A DNA stretch of 64,000 nt from Pseudoxanthomonas sp. JBR18 (GCF_028198165.1 NZ_CP116339.1:434001-498000), one strand, 5' to 3'. Positions 10,616 to 19,748 are shown, counted from the stretch's first letter. Notes: a model not told the origin generated them from the letters alone. Numbers and translations: made by a program.

Positions 10616-11637
10616 TGCTGTTCAAGCCCTGGGCCACGGCCACCCTGCTGCTGGCCAGCCTGTCGTGCGCCGGCGGCGCGTTTGCACAGACGACGATCTA
10701 CAAGTGCACCGACGCAAAGGGCGAGCTGACCATCCAGAACACGCCGTGTCCGGACGGCAGCCGGCAGGACAAGCGCGAGGTGAAGGATGTCGCGACCCAG
10801 CCCCTGCCTCCGGCGCTGAGTGCGCCCACACCCAGGCAGGCCACGCCGGCAAAAGATCCGGCACCCGTGCCCAGCACGCCGCCACCGCCCTTGCACCTGA
10901 GTGCGGACGATCCCACGCCCGCCGCGCCGCCTGCGCCTAGCGGGCCGGCGACCGTGATCTACCGCTGCACCGATCCCCAGGGCGCCACGACCGTGCAGAA
11001 CAACCCCTGCCCGGCCGGCAGCAAGAGCGACAAGCGCGCCGTCCAGGGCGTGGCGGCCATGCCCCTGCCCTCGCCCGGACGCCCCACGGCCCCGGTCGCC
11101 AGCGCCCGTCCTGTGCCGCCACCGGCCGATGCGTCGCCCTCCGCGGCCGTGCCCGCCGCGGACGATGCGCCGGTGCAGACCATCCAGACCATCAATGGCA
11201 TGACCCTGATCGAGGATCCCAGCCTGCACAAGGACGATGCGGCGGCCGACGCCCTTGCCGGGCGTGGTCCTTCCAGCAGCGGCAACGATGACGACGGCGC
11301 GCCGGCGCCCGATGCGCTCCCCCCGCCGATTCTGTTCAAGTGCACCACCTACGACCGCGGGACTTACCTCACCGAGCAGGCCGAACCGCAGTCACGCTGC
11401 GCGCCGCTCAAGACGGTGGGCCTGGATGGCAACGCGTTTGCCGGTTCCGGCAAGGCGTGCGAGGTCATCCACGACGTGTGCGCGCGGGTGACCGACCAGG
11501 CACTGTGTCCGGCCTGGAAAAAGCGCCTGGGCGAGGCCGAGGTCGCCTGGCGCTATGCGCGGCCACAGGACCAGGCCAGCCGCAAGGCCGACTACGATCG
11601 GGTCCGCCGCATCGTGCAGGAAACCTGCAAGCCCTAG
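10615..11637 (+). CDS. exported protein with two DUF4124 domains
   Basis: A 340-residue protein beginning with a signal peptide (MLFKPWATATLLLASLSCAGG, cleavage near residue 25). It has two DUF4124 copies, IYKCTDAKGELTIQNTPC and IYRCTDPQGATTVQNNPC, each followed by a similar GS-(R/K)-xDKR stretch and separated by low-complexity Pro/Ala linkers. The C-terminal part (ILFKCTTYDRGTYLTEQ to CARVTDQALCPAW) resembles the C-terminus of the preceding gene. It is translationally coupled to that gene. Probable periplasmic or envelope location; no enzyme motif is visible and function is unknown. Confidence 0.85.
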   Translation: MLFKPWATATLLLASLSCAGGAFAQTTIYKCTDAKGELTIQNTPCPDGSRQDKREVKDVATQPLPPALSAPTPRQATPAKDPAPVPSTPPPPLHLSADDPTPAAPPAPSGPATVIYRCTDPQGATTVQNNPCPAGSKSDKRAVQGVAAMPLPSPGRPTAPVASARPVPPPADASPSAAVPAADDAPVQTIQTINGMTLIEDPSLHKDDAAADALAGRGPSSSGNDDDGAPAPDALPPPILFKCTTYDRGTYLTEQAEPQSRCAPLKTVGLDGNAFAGSGKACEVIHDVCARVTDQALCPAWKKRLGEAEVAWRYARPQDQASRKADYDRVRRIVQETCKP

Positions 11638-11651
11638 GCGCGCGCGGCGCG

Positions 11652-12545
11652 TCAGACGGCCTTGTCGCTGACCAGCTGCACCACGCTGGAGAAGTCCAGC
11701 CCGCCGCGCCCGGCCTGCTTGTTCATGGCGTAGAGGTTGCGCGCCAGTTCGCCCAGCGGGATGGTCGCGCCCACGCCCATCGCCGCCTCCACGGCCAGGC
11801 CCAGGTCCTTGAGCATCAGGTCGTTGCCAAAGCCGCCGCTGTAGCCGCGCGAAGCCGGGGCATTCTCCAGCACGCCCGGCCAGGGGTTGCACACCTCGGT
11901 GGCCCAACTGCGCCCGGTGCTGACCGCCATCATCTGCGAGAGCACCTTCGGGTCCAGCCCATGGGCCACGCCCAGGCCGATGGCCTCGCCGGTCACCGCC
12001 ATGATCACGCCCAGGGCCATGTTGTTGCACAGCTTGGCGACCTGGCCGGCGCCACTGGCACCGACGTGGAAGATGTTCTTGCCCATGGCCTGCAGCACGT
12101 CTCGGGCGCGCGCCAGCGCATCGGCCTCGCCGCCGACGATGAAGGTCAGCGTGCCGGCCTGCGCGCCGGCGGTCCCGCCGGAGACCGGGGCATCGAGCAT
12201 CGCCAGCCCACGCGCGGCGGCGGCCTGGCCCACCGTGCGTGCGGTGGCCGGCGCGATCGTGCTGCAGTCGATCACCAGCGCGCCGGCGGGGATCTTGTCG
12301 AGGATCCCGTCCTCGCCCAGGTACAGGCCCTCGACGTGACGGCTGGCCGGGAGCATCGAGATCACCACCTCGGCGCCTTCCAGGGTGTCGGTGGCCGAGG
12401 TCCCGGCGTGCGCACCGGCGGCCACGGCGGCTTCCAGCGCAGCAGGCACCAGGTCGAACACGCGCAGCGCGTGGCCGGCCTTGACCAGGTTGGCGGCCAT
12501 CGGCCCGCCCATGTTGCCCAGACCGATAAAGGCGATATGACTCAT
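11652..12545 (-). CDS. mmsB: 3-hydroxyisobutyrate dehydrogenase
   Basis: A 297-residue NAD-dependent dehydrogenase of the beta-hydroxyacid family that oxidises 3-hydroxyisobutyrate to methylmalonate semialdehyde in valine breakdown. The nucleotide-binding start is IAFIGLGNMGGPMA (residues 4-17); the substrate loop is DAPVSGGTAGAQAGTLT (118-134); the catalytic lysine is Lys171 in GAGQVAKLCNNM. Length is normal. It is the last gene of the minus-strand valine cluster, separated from the hydrolase gene by a 270-bp gap with palindromic repeats, and its product is the substrate of MmsA encoded at the head of the cluster. Confidence 0.96.
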   Translation of the reverse strand: MSHIAFIGLGNMGGPMAANLVKAGHALRVFDLVPAALEAAVAAGAHAGTSATDTLEGAEVVISMLPASRHVEGLYLGEDGILDKIPAGALVIDCSTIAPATARTVGQAAAARGLAMLDAPVSGGTAGAQAGTLTFIVGGEADALARARDVLQAMGKNIFHVGASGAGQVAKLCNNMALGVIMAVTGEAIGLGVAHGLDPKVLSQMMAVSTGRSWATEVCNPWPGVLENAPASRGYSGGFGNDLMLKDLGLAVEAAMGVGATIPLGELARNLYAMNKQAGRGGLDFSSVVQLVSDKAV

Positions 12546-12618
12546 GGTTCGGCCCTCCCAGGGCAGTTGTGATTGGTGGTGTGTCGCGCCGAGCGTGCCC
12601 GGTCGAACGTGATGTTTT

Positions 12619-12764
12619 GTAGCGGCGAGCTTGCTCGGCTATGGCCTTATCGATTGTCGTAGAGCCGAGCCCGCTCGGCTGGAGCTTTCCCGGCCGTTGT
12701 AGAGCCGAGCTTGCTCGGCTGGGGCTTCACCGGGAGAGCTGCAGCCGAGCAAGCTCGGCTCTAC
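12619..12764. repeat. cluster of four GTAG-type palindromic (REP/SMAG-like) repeats
   Basis: Four copies of a 22-base unit, GTAG followed by a GCCGAGC / GCTCGGC hairpin, lie at 12619-12640 (first arm altered to CGGCGAGC), 12659-12680, 12699-12720 on the plus strand and 12743-12764 on the minus strand. The first three are direct repeats at 40-base spacing and the fourth is inverted, so copies three and four can also pair with each other. The unit resembles the SMAG elements of Stenotrophomonas maltophilia and related repeats of Xanthomonadaceae. They fill the gap (12546-12815) between mmsB and the hydrolase gene, where they may form stem-loops in the transcript. I see no gene in this gap. Confidence 0.88.
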
Positions 12765-12815
12765 AGTGGATTCCCTGCGACAGCTCCTGCCGCGCAACCA
12801 AGGCGCGCCGACTGT

Positions 12816-13967
12816 TCAAGCCAGGTCGGCGAGCGGGTGCGCATCGGTCGGCCAAGGCGAAACGAGGAAGGCCTCCGCCCAGCGTGCATCGGCATGCGCC
12901 AGCGTCGCCGGCTTCCAACGCGGCTTGCGATCCTTGTCGATCAGCAGCGCGCGGATGCCTTCGGCGAAGTCGCCATGCGCGGCCACATGCAGGGCGACGA
13001 CGCATTCCAGGCGAAAGGTGTCGGCCAGCGACAGCGAGGCCGCGCGGCGCTGCAGCTCCCACGCCAGCCGCTCCGATCCCGGGGCACCGGCGGCCAGCGT
13101 AGCCTGCGCGGTCTGCAGCCACGGATCATCGTCGCTCTGCGCGGCGTTGATCGCCTCGACGACGGCTTCCAGCGTCTGCCCCGCGACAAGGCCTTCGATC
13201 AGGGCCGCGTGCGTCTGCAGCGGGCCGCCCGCGGTCTTCATCGCCATGCCCTTGAGCAGGGCGGACAGCGCGGCGCGATCGGCCTGCGCCTCACCACGCC
13301 AAGGCAGGGCCGCCAGCGCTTCCAGTAGCGCGTCATGCTGGCCGCTCTCGATACAGACATCGGCCAGGCCCGCATAGATGGCATCGCTGGCATTGAGCGG
13401 TGCGCCGGTGAGCGCCAGGAACAGTCCCGCGCCGCGCGGCACGCGCGACAGCAGCCAGCTTCCGCCGACATCGGGAAACAGACCCACGGTGATCTCCGGC
13501 ATCGCCAGCTTGGAGCGCTCGGTGACCACGCGGTGGCTGGCACCCGACATCAGGCCGATGCCGCCGCCCATCACGATGCCATGGCCCCAACACAGCAGCG
13601 GCTTGGGATAGGTATGGATCAAGTAGTCGAGGCGGTACTCCTCCTCGAAGAACGCACTCGCGTACGTGTTGGCGGTGATGTCGTCGCTGCCGCTGTCGCG
13701 ATACGCACGCATGCTGCGATACAGCCCATGCAGGTCGCCACCGGCGCAGAGCGCCTTGCCGCCCGCGCCCTGCAACACCACGCAGGCGATGGCCGCATCG
13801 TCGGCCCAGGCGCGCAGCCGCGCGTCCAGCAGGCGCGTCATCTCCAGCGACAGGCCGTTGAGCGTCCTGGGGACGTTGAGCGTGGCGATGCCGATGCGCT
13901 TGCCGTCCACGCCGGTGCGTTCTTCGAACAGCACCGGGACTTCGAGCGGGGTCTGCGCCATGTTCAT
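12816..13967 (-). CDS. 3-hydroxyisobutyryl-CoA hydrolase, crotonase family
   Basis: A 383-residue crotonase-fold protein. The start at 13967 overlaps the stop of the preceding gene (ATGA); a longer reading would run into that gene. Typical strings are GAGGKALCAGGDLHGLY, YPKPLLCWGHGIVMGGGIGLM, ERSKLAMPEITVGLFPDVGG and WLLSRVPRGAGLFLALTG, and the long C-terminal region (about 250-383) is characteristic of 3-hydroxyisobutyryl-CoA hydrolase rather than of 260-residue hydratases. In valine breakdown this enzyme releases 3-hydroxyisobutyrate, the substrate of MmsB. Its place in the cluster supports that assignment. Confidence 0.92.
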   Translation of the reverse strand: MNMAQTPLEVPVLFEERTGVDGKRIGIATLNVPRTLNGLSLEMTRLLDARLRAWADDAAIACVVLQGAGGKALCAGGDLHGLYRSMRAYRDSGSDDITANTYASAFFEEEYRLDYLIHTYPKPLLCWGHGIVMGGGIGLMSGASHRVVTERSKLAMPEITVGLFPDVGGSWLLSRVPRGAGLFLALTGAPLNASDAIYAGLADVCIESGQHDALLEALAALPWRGEAQADRAALSALLKGMAMKTAGGPLQTHAALIEGLVAGQTLEAVVEAINAAQSDDDPWLQTAQATLAAGAPGSERLAWELQRRAASLSLADTFRLECVVALHVAAHGDFAEGIRALLIDKDRKPRWKPATLAHADARWAEAFLVSPWPTDAHPLADLA

Positions 13968-14758
13968 GCGTTGCTCCATTGCGGCGCGCGCTTTTCCAAA
14001 AAAGCGGACACGCCTTCGACCTGGTCGGCGGTATCGAACAAGTCGACGAAGGCCTCGCGCTCGGCCACCAATGCGGCGGCAAAGCTGCCGCTGCGCGTGG
14101 CCTGCACCAGCGTCTTGCACGCGGCCACGCTGGTCGGGCTTTGTTTGCCCGCCCGATGCGCCCATGCGAGCGCACGCGCCAAGCCCTCTCCCTTCGGCAC
14201 CACGTCCTCGACCAGCCCGATACGCAGCGCGGTGGCCGCATCGACACGCTCGCCCAGCAGGATCATGCGCTTGGCCCAGCCTTCCCCGACCAGCCGCGGC
14301 AGCGCCTGTGTGCCTCCCGCACACGGCAGCAGGCCGACGGCCGCTTCGGGCAGGGCCAGTTGTGCATGGTCCTCGGCGATGCGCAGATCACAAGCCAGCG
14401 CGCATTCCAGACCGCCGCCCATGGCGTAGCCATTGATCGCGGCGATGGACACACCGCGGAAGGCCGCCAGCGCTTCGAAGGCCTCGCCAAAGCGGCGCGC
14501 CGCTTCGCGTGCATGGGCCTTGTCGCCATTGGCGAACTGCTTGAGGTCCGCCCCGGCCGAGAAAAACTTCTCGCCCTCGCCGGTGACGACCAGCGCGTAG
14601 ATCTCGCGATCGGCGTTGAGGGCGGCGACCAGGTCACGCAGCGCGGCCAGGCTGTGCACGGTCCACGTGTTGGCCGGCGGATTGGACAAGGTGACGATGG
14701 CGACGTGGCCGTCGGCCTCGGCCTTCAGACCGGTGTGCGATGCGGTGCGCCAGCTCAT
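13964..14758 (-). CDS. enoyl-CoA hydratase (methacrylyl-CoA hydration likely)
   Basis: A 264-residue crotonase. The oxyanion-hole motifs are FFSAGADLKQFA (65-76) and AINGYAMGGGLECALACD (107-124); the two acid-base glutamates expected in hydratases are present as Glu118 and Glu138 (LPEAAVGLLPCAGGTQALPR). It overlaps both neighbours by four bases: its ATG overlaps the dehydrogenase stop and its TGA overlaps the hydrolase start. In this cluster the natural substrate is methacrylyl-CoA, giving 3-hydroxyisobutyryl-CoA; that specificity is inferred from context. Confidence 0.93.
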   Translation of the reverse strand: MSWRTASHTGLKAEADGHVAIVTLSNPPANTWTVHSLAALRDLVAALNADREIYALVVTGEGEKFFSAGADLKQFANGDKAHAREAARRFGEAFEALAAFRGVSIAAINGYAMGGGLECALACDLRIAEDHAQLALPEAAVGLLPCAGGTQALPRLVGEGWAKRMILLGERVDAATALRIGLVEDVVPKGEGLARALAWAHRAGKQSPTSVAACKTLVQATRSGSFAAALVAEREAFVDLFDTADQVEGVSAFLEKRAPQWSNA

Positions 14759-15936
14759 CGCAGCGCCTCGTCGCTGCTGAGCAGGTGCCGCGAGATGATC
14801 ACCCGCATGATCTCGTTGGTGCCCTCCAGGATCTGATGCACGCGGCAGTCGCGCAGCAGGCGCTCGACCGGGTACTCGCGGATATAGCCGTATCCACCAT
14901 GCAGCTGCAGGGCGTCGTTGCAGACCGTGAACCCCGCATCGGTGGCGAAGCGCTTGGCCATCGCGCACCAGACCGTGGCGTCTGCAGCGCCGGCATCGAG
15001 CTTGCGCGCGGCGGTGTGCACCATCTGCCTTGCGGCCACCAGTTCGGTCGCCATGTCGGCCAGCTTGAACTGCAGCGCCTGGAACTCGCCGAGCTTCTTG
15101 CCGAACTGGCTGCGTTCGCCCAGGTAGCGTCGCGCCGCGTCCAGCGCGCCCTGTGCGGCGCCCAGGGAGCACGCGCCGATGTTGATGCGGCCGCCGTCCA
15201 GCGCCTTCATCGCCATGCGAAAGCCGTCGCCTTCCTTGCCCAGCAGATTGGCCGCCGGGATGCGCACGCCTTCAAAGCTGATCCCGCGCGTGGGCTGGCT
15301 GTTCCAGCCCATCTTCTCTTCCTTGCGGCCGTAGGTGATGCCCTTGGCATCGGCCGGCACGACGAAAGCGCTGATGCCGCGCGCGCCGGGCTCGCCAGTG
15401 CGCGCCATCACCACCAGCACGTCGGTGGCGCCGGCGCCGGAGATGAAGGCCTTGGCGCCGTCGAGCACGTAATCATCGCCATCGCGCACGGCGCGAGTCT
15501 TGAGCGAAGCGGCATCCGAACCCGCGCCGGGTTCGGTAAGGCAGTACGAAGCCAGTTTCTCGCCGGTGACCAGCCCCGGGCACCAAGCCTCGCGCACGGC
15601 CGGCGTGGCGTGGCTGGCGATCAGCCAGGTGGCCATGTTGTGGATGGTGATGAAGGCCGCGGTCGAGGGATCGACGCTGGCCAGTTCCTCGAACACCACC
15701 GCCGCATCCAGCCGCGACAGGCCCAGGCCGCCGACGTCCTCCGGCGAGTACAGCCCGCAGAAGCCCAGTTCGCCAGCCTTGGCGATGGCCTCGCGCGGGA
15801 AGATGCATTCGGCATCCCAGCGCGCGGCGTGCGGGGCGAATTCCTTGTCGGCGAAGTCGCGCGCGGCCTCGCGGAAGGCCTGCTGCTCTTCGGTCAGTTC
15901 GGCCGCGTCGACCGGGAGTTTCATCACTGCATTCAT
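14755..15936 (-). CDS. acyl-CoA dehydrogenase, probable isobutyryl-CoA dehydrogenase
   Basis: A 393-residue flavoprotein. FAD and substrate motifs are YCLTEPGAGSDAASL (131-145), GAKAFISGAGATDVLVV and LQLHGGYGYIREYPVERLLRD; the catalytic base is Glu371 in HQILEGTNEIMR, the usual place in short/branched-chain acyl-CoA dehydrogenases. In this cluster it should oxidise isobutyryl-CoA to methacrylyl-CoA. Its stop overlaps the start of the hydratase, and mmsA ends 19 bp upstream, so the genes form one transcript. Electrons would pass to electron-transfer flavoprotein, which is not encoded here. Confidence 0.94.
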   Translation of the reverse strand: MNAVMKLPVDAAELTEEQQAFREAARDFADKEFAPHAARWDAECIFPREAIAKAGELGFCGLYSPEDVGGLGLSRLDAAVVFEELASVDPSTAAFITIHNMATWLIASHATPAVREAWCPGLVTGEKLASYCLTEPGAGSDAASLKTRAVRDGDDYVLDGAKAFISGAGATDVLVVMARTGEPGARGISAFVVPADAKGITYGRKEEKMGWNSQPTRGISFEGVRIPAANLLGKEGDGFRMAMKALDGGRINIGACSLGAAQGALDAARRYLGERSQFGKKLGEFQALQFKLADMATELVAARQMVHTAARKLDAGAADATVWCAMAKRFATDAGFTVCNDALQLHGGYGYIREYPVERLLRDCRVHQILEGTNEIMRVIISRHLLSSDEALR

Positions 15937-15955
15937 GGCATGGCGCTCCGGCGGC

Positions 15956-17461
15956 TTACTTCAGGCTGATGGTGGTGTTGACGCCGTGGCCCAGCGTCTC
16001 GTCGTCGAACCAGCGCGCGGTGACCGTCTTGGTCTGGGTGTAGAACATCACCACCTGCTTGCCGTAAGGGCCCAGGTCGCCCAACTTGGAAGCGCGCGAG
16101 CCAGTGAATGAGAACAGCGGTACCGGCACCGGGATCGGCACGTTGATGCCGACTTGGCCCACGTCGATGTCCTCCTGGAACTTGCGCGCGGCGGCGCCGG
16201 ACTGGGTGAACACCGCCGTGCCGTTGCCGTTGGGGTTGGCGTTGACGAAGTCGATGGCCGCATCGAGCGAGTCGACCTCCACGATCACCAACACCGGTCC
16301 GAAGATCTCCTCGTCGTAGATCCGCATGCCCGGCTTGACCCCAGAGAAGATGGTCGGGCCGACGAAGTTGCCCTGCGCGTGGCCATCCACCTGGGGCTTG
16401 CGGCCATCCAGCTCGAGCTTGGCGCCCTGGGCGATGCCCGATTCGATCAGGTCCTGCACGCGGGTACAGGCGGCCGGCGAGATCAGCGGACCGACGTCGG
16501 TGTCCTTGGCGTGGCCGGGGCCGACCTTCAGCGTCTTGGCCTTTTCGACCAGCTCTGGAATCCACTCGCGCGCCGCGCCGACCAGGACCAGCGTGGAGGC
16601 CGCCATGCAGCGCTGTCCGGCCGCACCGAACGCCGCACCGGCCATCGCGTTGAGCGTCTGCTCCTTGTTGGCATCGGGCAACACGACGGCGTGGTTCTTG
16701 GCGCCCATCATGCACTGCACGCGCTTGCCGGCCAGCGAGGCGCGGTGGTAGACATGCGTGCCTACCTTGGTCGAACCGACGAACGACACCGCCTTGATGT
16801 CCGGGTGGTCGCAGATCGCGTTGACCACCTCCTCGCCGCCGTGGACCACGTTGAGCACGCCCTTGGGGATGCCGGCCTCCAGCGCCAGTTCGACCAGGCG
16901 CATGGTCACCATCGGGTCCTGCTCGGACGGCTTGAGCAGGAAGGTGTTGCCGGTGGCGATGGCCATCGGGAACATCCACAGCGGGATCATCGCCGGGAAG
17001 TTGAACGGGGTGATGCCGGCGCACACGCCCAGCGGCTGCATCAGCGTGTAGGTGTCCACGCCGCCGGCCACGTTGTTGGCCAGCTCGCCCAGCTGCAGGT
17101 TGCCGATGGCCGCGGCGTGCTCCACCACCTCCAGCCCGCGGAACACATCGCCCTCGGCATCGGGCAGGGTCTTGCCCTGCTCGGCGGTGAGGATGGCCGC
17201 CAGCTCGCCCATGTGCTCGCGGATCAGCTGCTGGTACTTGAGGAAGATGCGCGCCCGGGTGCCGATCGGCGTCTTGCGCCAGGTCTTGAAGGCGGCCTTG
17301 GCGGCGGCCACGGCGCGGTCCACCTCCTCGACGGTGGCGAACGGCACCTGCCCCAGCACCTCCTGCGTGGCCGGGTTGACGATGTCCTTCCAGGTGGTCG
17401 TGGTGGATTCGACGAAGGCTCCGTCGATCAACAAGGACATGCGCGGGAGTTCGGCGTTCAT
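15956..17461 (-). CDS. mmsA: methylmalonate-semialdehyde dehydrogenase (CoA-acylating)
   Basis: A 501-residue aldehyde dehydrogenase family protein that converts methylmalonate semialdehyde to propionyl-CoA with NAD and CoA. The oxyanion Asn154 is in [19 protein letters not shown], an MmsA signature; the nucleophile Cys285 is in [12 protein letters not shown]; the usual base glutamate is absent ([13 protein letters not shown]), as expected for CoA-acylating MmsA. It is the first gene of the minus-strand valine operon. The 120-bp gap to the divergent regulator carries paired TTCGCA repeats. Confidence 0.96.
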   Translation of the reverse strand: MNAELPRMSLLIDGAFVESTTTTWKDIVNPATQEVLGQVPFATVEEVDRAVAAAKAAFKTWRKTPIGTRARIFLKYQQLIREHMGELAAILTAEQGKTLPDAEGDVFRGLEVVEHAAAIGNLQLGELANNVAGGVDTYTLMQPLGVCAGITPFNFPAMIPLWMFPMAIATGNTFLLKPSEQDPMVTMRLVELALEAGIPKGVLNVVHGGEEVVNAICDHPDIKAVSFVGSTKVGTHVYHRASLAGKRVQCMMGAKNHAVVLPDANKEQTLNAMAGAAFGAAGQRCMAASTLVLVGAAREWIPELVEKAKTLKVGPGHAKDTDVGPLISPAACTRVQDLIESGIAQGAKLELDGRKPQVDGHAQGNFVGPTIFSGVKPGMRIYDEEIFGPVLVIVEVDSLDAAIDFVNANPNGNGTAVFTQSGAAARKFQEDIDVGQVGINVPIPVPVPLFSFTGSRASKLGDLGPYGKQVVMFYTQTKTVTARWFDDETLGHGVNTTISLK

Positions 17462-17491
17462 GGGCGATCCGGGAGCAGGACGAAGAAAGGA

Positions 17492-17580
17492 TTCGCATTG
17501 TTCGCAAGGCAGGCCTCACTTTCAGCCAGTTTTTTGCTTAATCTGGTGAAAGCCACCGAGATCGCTGCGAAGATTGCGAA
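17492..17580. promoter_or_regulatory. two paired TTCGCA operator sites between mmsA and its regulator
   Basis: TTCGCA-TTG-TTCGCA at 17492-17506 and the reverse-oriented TGCGAA-GAT-TGCGAA at 17566-17580 are two copies of the same direct-repeat box in opposite orientation, about 74 bp apart centre to centre. One lies 31 bp before mmsA, the other ends one base before the regulator's ATG. The layout is what a divergent autoregulated promoter would show. The box is similar in style to TTTGCAAA-type sites reported for RamB-like regulators. Binding is inferred. Confidence 0.65.
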
Positions 17581-17581
17581 C

Positions 17582-18958
17582 ATGCCCAATACCCGACGCC
17601 AGTTCGGCCTGCGCCTGCAGCGCCTGCGCCAGCAACACGGCCTCACCCAGGCCCAGCTGGCGCAGGCGCTGGGGCTGTCCCCCAGCTATCTCAACCAGAT
17701 CGAGCGCAACAAGCGCCCACTGACCCCGGCCGTGCAGGCGCGCCTGCGTGAGGTGCTGGGCGATACCGCCCGGCTGTTCGACACCGACGACCCATTCGCC
17801 CTGGTCGACCCGCTGCACGACACCCTGGTCGCGCTGGGCCAGCCCGGTGTGAGCATGACCGAGCTGCGCACCCTGGCCGGCAACCTGCCCCAGGTCGCCC
17901 ACGCCCTGCTGGACCTGCACCGCGAGCACCGCGCCCTGCGCGACCGCGCCACCGCCCTGGAACTGCAGGTCGGCGATCCCGGCGTCGGCACGCCAGCGCT
18001 GCTGTCGCCCGGCGACCAGGTACGCGATTACTTCAATCGCCTCGGCAACCACCTGCCCGAGCTGGACGATCTGGCCGAGCACCGCTTCGCCGAACTCGGC
18101 CTGGTAGTCGGCCACACCGCCCCACGGCTGCGCCAGCTGCTGGCCGACCGCCACGGCGTGCTGGTCGAGGTGCACGCCGCCGGTGGCCACGAGAAGCGCC
18201 GCTTCGATGCCGCCACGCGCGTGCTGCACCTGCCCGGCTACCTGCGACCTGGCCAGCAGGCTTTCCAGATGGCCGCGCAGCTGGTGCTGCTGGAGCATGC
18301 AGACCTGATCGCCGCGCTGACCGCACGTGCCGGCTTCGATGACCCCGAGCGCATCGCGCTCTCCCGCATCGGCCTGTCCAACTACTTCGCCGGCGCGCTG
18401 GTGATGCCGTACGGCGAGTTCCTGCGCAGCGCCGAGGACAGCCGCTACGACATCGAATGGCTAGCGCACCGCTTCGGCGTGGGCTTCGAGGCGGTGTGCC
18501 ACCGTCTTTCCACCCTGCAGCGCGAAGGCGCACCCGGCCTGCCGATCTTCTTCATGCGCGTGGACCGCGCCGGCAACGTGTCCAAGCGCCACTCCTCCAC
18601 CGACTTCCACTTTTCCCAGGTCGGCGGCTCGTGCCCACTGTGGATCGTGTACGAAGCCTTCAACCAGCCCGGCCGCGTGCTGACCCAGGTCGCGCGCCTG
18701 CCCGATGGCCGGCGCCACTTCTGGCTGGCCCGCCAGGTCAGCAGCGGCCCGGTCGGCTACGGCCAACCGCGCAAGACCTTCGCCGTCACCCTGGGCTGCG
18801 ACCTGCGCCACGCCGAGCGCCTGGTCTACGCCCGCGGCATCGACCTGCGCGCCGAAAGCGCGGTGCCCATCGGCCCGGGTTGCAGGACCTGCGAATGGAG
18901 TGACTGCCTGCAGCGCGCGTTTCCTGCGCTGCCGCGGTTGGGGGCGGTGGTGCGGTGA
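17582..18958 (+). CDS. XRE-family short-chain acyl regulator (ScfR/RamB-like)
   Basis: A 458-residue transcription factor. Residues 8-65 are a helix-turn-helix (LRLQRLRQQHGLTQAQLAQA, LSPSYLNQIERNKRPLT); the middle (about 190-320) is an IrrE-like domain without an evident HExxH; the C-terminal 150 residues carry the ScfR/DUF2083 signature SSTDFHFSQVGGSCPLW and the cysteine cluster GPGCRTCEWSDCLQRAFP. Such proteins sense short-chain acyl-CoA and control propionate, acetate or branched-chain catabolism. Divergence from mmsA makes it the likely valine-operon regulator. No Shine-Dalgarno precedes ATG 17582 because the second TTCGCA box sits there; a leaderless transcript is possible. Confidence 0.9.
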   Translation: MPNTRRQFGLRLQRLRQQHGLTQAQLAQALGLSPSYLNQIERNKRPLTPAVQARLREVLGDTARLFDTDDPFALVDPLHDTLVALGQPGVSMTELRTLAGNLPQVAHALLDLHREHRALRDRATALELQVGDPGVGTPALLSPGDQVRDYFNRLGNHLPELDDLAEHRFAELGLVVGHTAPRLRQLLADRHGVLVEVHAAGGHEKRRFDAATRVLHLPGYLRPGQQAFQMAAQLVLLEHADLIAALTARAGFDDPERIALSRIGLSNYFAGALVMPYGEFLRSAEDSRYDIEWLAHRFGVGFEAVCHRLSTLQREGAPGLPIFFMRVDRAGNVSKRHSSTDFHFSQVGGSCPLWIVYEAFNQPGRVLTQVARLPDGRRHFWLARQVSSGPVGYGQPRKTFAVTLGCDLRHAERLVYARGIDLRAESAVPIGPGCRTCEWSDCLQRAFPALPRLGAVVR

Positions 18959-18998
18959 GCCTGGTGCACGCGCGCAACATCCCAGGTCCAGGCGACCA

Positions 18999-19661
18999 TC
19001 ACCGGCGCCACGATCCATGTGGCAACTCTACGTTGCGTTCCGCCGCGGCCAGCGCCTGGATCAAGCCGGCGCGGTCGAATGGCACGCAGTAGGCCGGCTT
19101 GGCCCGTTCAAAGCGCCAACTGTCTCGCAGAGGTCCGGCATCCACCGCATCGAAACCAAGTGCGTCGGTCCAATCAACGACTCGCTTCACTGCAACGGGA
19201 TCATCACCGGCGACGGGTAGCGCGCGCCGTCCAGGCGTGCCGGAAAGCGACGCATCTGTATACAGGTCGCGTGCAAGAACGGCGCTGAATGCCTTGACCA
19301 CGGTGGATCGAGGAAGGCACTGCGCAACCCACTCACTGGTCGTGATGCGATGGGTGTCAAAGCGCGCGATGCGGCCGTCCCGGTCCGGGTAGTAGTTGTT
19401 GGCGTCGACGATGAGCTTGTTCGCCAGCGATGCCGTCGGGAGCGATACAACGGCGGGAAGGGGAATGGCGATCACGATGAGATCGGCGAAGACGATGACT
19501 TCTTCGATCATTCCGACCTGGGCACCCGGCAATTGGCGCGAGACCTCACCCATGTGCTCCGGCCTGCGCGAACTAGCCAGTCGTACCTGTTGGCCCGCGG
19601 CAAGCGCCAGATGCGCGATGCCGCGGCTCTGCAAGCCCGCGCCGATGAATCCAATATTCAT
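18999..19661 (-). CDS. NADP-binding oxidoreductase (F420-dependent NADP reductase-like)
   Basis: A 220-residue protein. I start at ATG 19661 (MNIGFIGAGLQSRGIA) because GGAAA lies just upstream and this is the usual family N-terminus; earlier in-frame ATGs exist at 19673 and 19691. The Rossmann motif GFIGAG is at 4-9; EVIVFADLIVIAIPLPAV and NKLIVDANNYYPDRDGRI follow the pattern of the COG2085 predicted dinucleotide-binding enzymes. Substrate is unknown and use of F420 is not implied. It is divergent from a LysR regulator 87 bp away, which probably controls it. Confidence 0.85.
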   Translation of the reverse strand: MNIGFIGAGLQSRGIAHLALAAGQQVRLASSRRPEHMGEVSRQLPGAQVGMIEEVIVFADLIVIAIPLPAVVSLPTASLANKLIVDANNYYPDRDGRIARFDTHRITTSEWVAQCLPRSTVVKAFSAVLARDLYTDASLSGTPGRRALPVAGDDPVAVKRVVDWTDALGFDAVDAGPLRDSWRFERAKPAYCVPFDRAGLIQALAAAERNVELPHGSWRR

Positions 19662-19748
19662 GCGTATTTCCATGATGTGGGGGGCAGGCATGGTGATTCA
19701 CGCTTCACTGTGGATAAATGACGATCTGGTAGCTGGATCAACAACTCG

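Noticed and set aside
12619..12764. CRISPR array
   Set aside because: Spacing is regular for three units, but the unit is a short palindrome with 18-base gaps, one copy is inverted, and no cas gene is present.
15933..17519. 528-codon minus-strand frame over mmsA
   Set aside because: Out-of-frame shadow of mmsA caused by GC-rich codon bias.
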